Source: Phaeobacter sp. A36a-5a (GTDB taxonomy: Bacteria; Pseudomonadota; Alphaproteobacteria; Rhodobacterales; Rhodobacteraceae). Taken from it: a DNA stretch of 64,000 nucleotides. The notes beneath the pieces were generated by a model that saw only the letters and a program-made list of their open reading frames with translations, was not told the DNA's origin and made no database searches. The stretch spans positions 1,612,001-1,676,000 of the forward strand of contig NZ_JBBLYU010000001.1 of the NCBI RefSeq assembly GCF_037911135.1, given 5' to 3'. Shown piece by piece: positions 63,019 through 64,000 of this stretch (position 1 is the first letter of the stretch; the number at the start of each line of letters is the position of its first letter). The position numbers were made by a program, and so were the translations under genes.

Positions 63019-64000
63019 TTAGGGCGCGTGGCTTGCCAGCAGGGAGCGGATGCTGTCGGCCATTTCCGCGCCGCAGGCCTCGTTCACCGTTTCATCCCAT
63101 TTGGGTTTGACGCTGGCGATCAGGGCTTCGCGCTGGTCATCGGAAATGGACACTGCCGCACCGCCGCCCTGCATCACCGCATTGCCGACCTGCTGGTCGA
63201 CCCATGCCTCATAGCGCGGCTGCAGCCATTCCTCGGTCTCGGCCGCCGCGGCCGTCAGCGCCGCCTGCTCATCCGCGGTCAGAGCGTCGAACTTGTTCTT
63301 GTTCATCATGTACTGGATGTTGCCATAGAACAGGTTGGCGTTGACCATATAGGGCATCACGGTCCACAGCTTCCAGGAGCTGTAGGTAGCAACCCCCATG
63401 TTGATGCCGTCCACGACACCGCGTTCGGCTGACTGGAACACTTCCTTGGGCGCCACGAACACCGGCTCGCCGCCCCAGGTCTCGATCATCATGCTGACCA
63501 GCGGCCCGATGGAGCGCACCAGCTTGCCGTTCAGGTTGCCGATGTCGCTGATCGGCTCCTCGAACCACCATTCCTGATCGTAGGAATAGTTCGAGTTGAA
63601 CAGCGGCACCAGACCGGCGTTTGCGGCCTCATCGCGGATCAGCTCAGCATAGGCGGCATCGAGGCCGGTCTGGTCTTCCAGGCTGACCTCGGCCGGATAC
63701 AGCGACGTGACCGCGTAGCAGGGCAGGCGGTTGTCGGCGTTGATCCAGCTGATGTCGGAGACGCCGCCCTGAACGGAATCGACGCCCTCGGACCAGCCGT
63801 GCAGCGTGGCCGAAGGGAACACCTCAACCTTGACGGAGCCGCCGGTTTTTTCCGCGACGAGGTCCGCGAAATGGGTGAAGCCCTGATAGCGGATGTCGGA
63901 TTCGTTCACATAGGTGCTGAGGCGCAGCGTGGTCTCGGCGGAGGCCGCGCCTGCGGCCAGGGCAGCCGCCAGGGCAACTGCGGATGTTGTCGTTCTGATC
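63019..64000 (-). CDS. TRAP transporter substrate-binding protein (DctP-like), 5' end outside window
   Basis: At least 326 residues; the start is cut by the right edge. The visible N-terminal part SAVALAAALAAGAASAETT is a signal peptide with an AxA cleavage site. A DctP fold follows: LRLSTYVNESDIRYQGFTHFADLV, SEGVDSVQGGVSDISW and the conserved Arg loop NLNGKLVRSIGPLVSMM. It would deliver an organic acid or similar anion to the DctQ-DctM permease. It is the first visible gene of the operon that ends with the alpha/beta hydrolase. Confidence 0.9.
   Translation of the reverse strand, partial: IRTTTSAVALAAALAAGAASAETTLRLSTYVNESDIRYQGFTHFADLVAEKTGGSVKVEVFPSATLHGWSEGVDSVQGGVSDISWINADNRLPCYAVTSLYPAEVSLEDQTGLDAAYAELIRDEAANAGLVPLFNSNYSYDQEWWFEEPISDIGNLNGKLVRSIGPLVSMMIETWGGEPVFVAPKEVFQSAERGVVDGINMGVATYSSWKLWTVMPYMVNANLFYGNIQYMMNKNKFDALTADEQAALTAAAAETEEWLQPRYEAWVDQQVGNAVMQGGGAAVSISDDQREALIASVKPKWDETVNEACGAEMADSIRSLLASHAP

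Noticed and set aside
1-64000. tRNA or rRNA genes, including possible tRNA integration sites near the recombinase.
   Set aside because: No T-loop GTTCRANYC with matching acceptor and anticodon arms was found in the intergenic regions by eye. A covariance search would be needed to exclude them fully.

Overview
The window reads as chromosomal DNA of a GC-rich alphaproteobacterium of the Roseobacter group (Rhodobacteraceae; Phaeobacter/Leisingera/Ruegeria-like). This rests on the gene repertoire: a PDH cluster with a lipoyl domain on E1-beta, DUF5930-type M23 peptidase next to a bactofilin, valine catabolism genes, CtrA-like TTAA-N7-TTAAC boxes, and TRAP and polar amino acid ABC transporters. 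No database search was possible, so the taxonomy is inference. No tRNA, rRNA or CRISPR array was seen.

Region 1 (1-42000) looks like core chromosome. It holds gap with a small membrane protein, coaD, a CBS-domain protein, a LysR regulator divergent from mmsA, a fatty acid desaturase, an L,D-transpeptidase, and a SPINDLY-type TPR glycosyltransferase. The valine/isobutyrate genes acyl-CoA dehydrogenase, 3-hydroxyisobutyryl-CoA hydrolase and mmsB follow, and mmsA upstream would complete that pathway to propionyl-CoA. Next come uvrA, two MFS transporters, lpdA, a DUF924 protein, queA, a giant AsmA-like protein, bcp, a DUF455 ferritin-like protein, the M23 peptidase and bactofilin pair, two tandem RTX proteins, a DUF3179 protein, two cyclophilins, pgk, an FtsB/DivIC-like protein and pdhA-pdhB-pdhC. 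lpdA (E3) lies about 19 kb from the other PDH genes, but both loci carry almost the same 18-bp inverted repeat about 30 bp before the start codon.

Region 2 (42000-64000) is accessory and catabolic and rich in regulators. (a) A GlxA-type AraC regulator is divergent from an overlapping three-gene operon: a PotD-like binding protein without a signal peptide, a metallo-beta-lactamase-fold protein and a choline-sulfatase-like sulfatase. (b) A polar amino acid ABC transporter with a D-cysteine desulfhydrase/L-cysteate sulfo-lyase family enzyme is divergent from a LysR gene. (c) Two paralogous convergent LysR genes precede aspartase, a fused double Asp/Glu racemase-family protein and a dicarboxylate/amino acid symporter. 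Three promoters in this block share a TTGCAAA-N3-TGCAA-type operator, which suggests one small regulon for uptake, racemisation and deamination of an acidic amino acid. (d) A tyrosine-recombinase gene is interrupted by an amber codon. (e) A TRAP transporter operon carries an alpha/beta hydrolase and runs off the right edge.

The most interesting candidates are the acidic amino acid regulon with its fused racemase, the signal-less binding protein/MBL/sulfatase operon, the shared PDH/E3 operator, and a gene-free AT-rich stretch at 12552-13405 that may encode an RNA.
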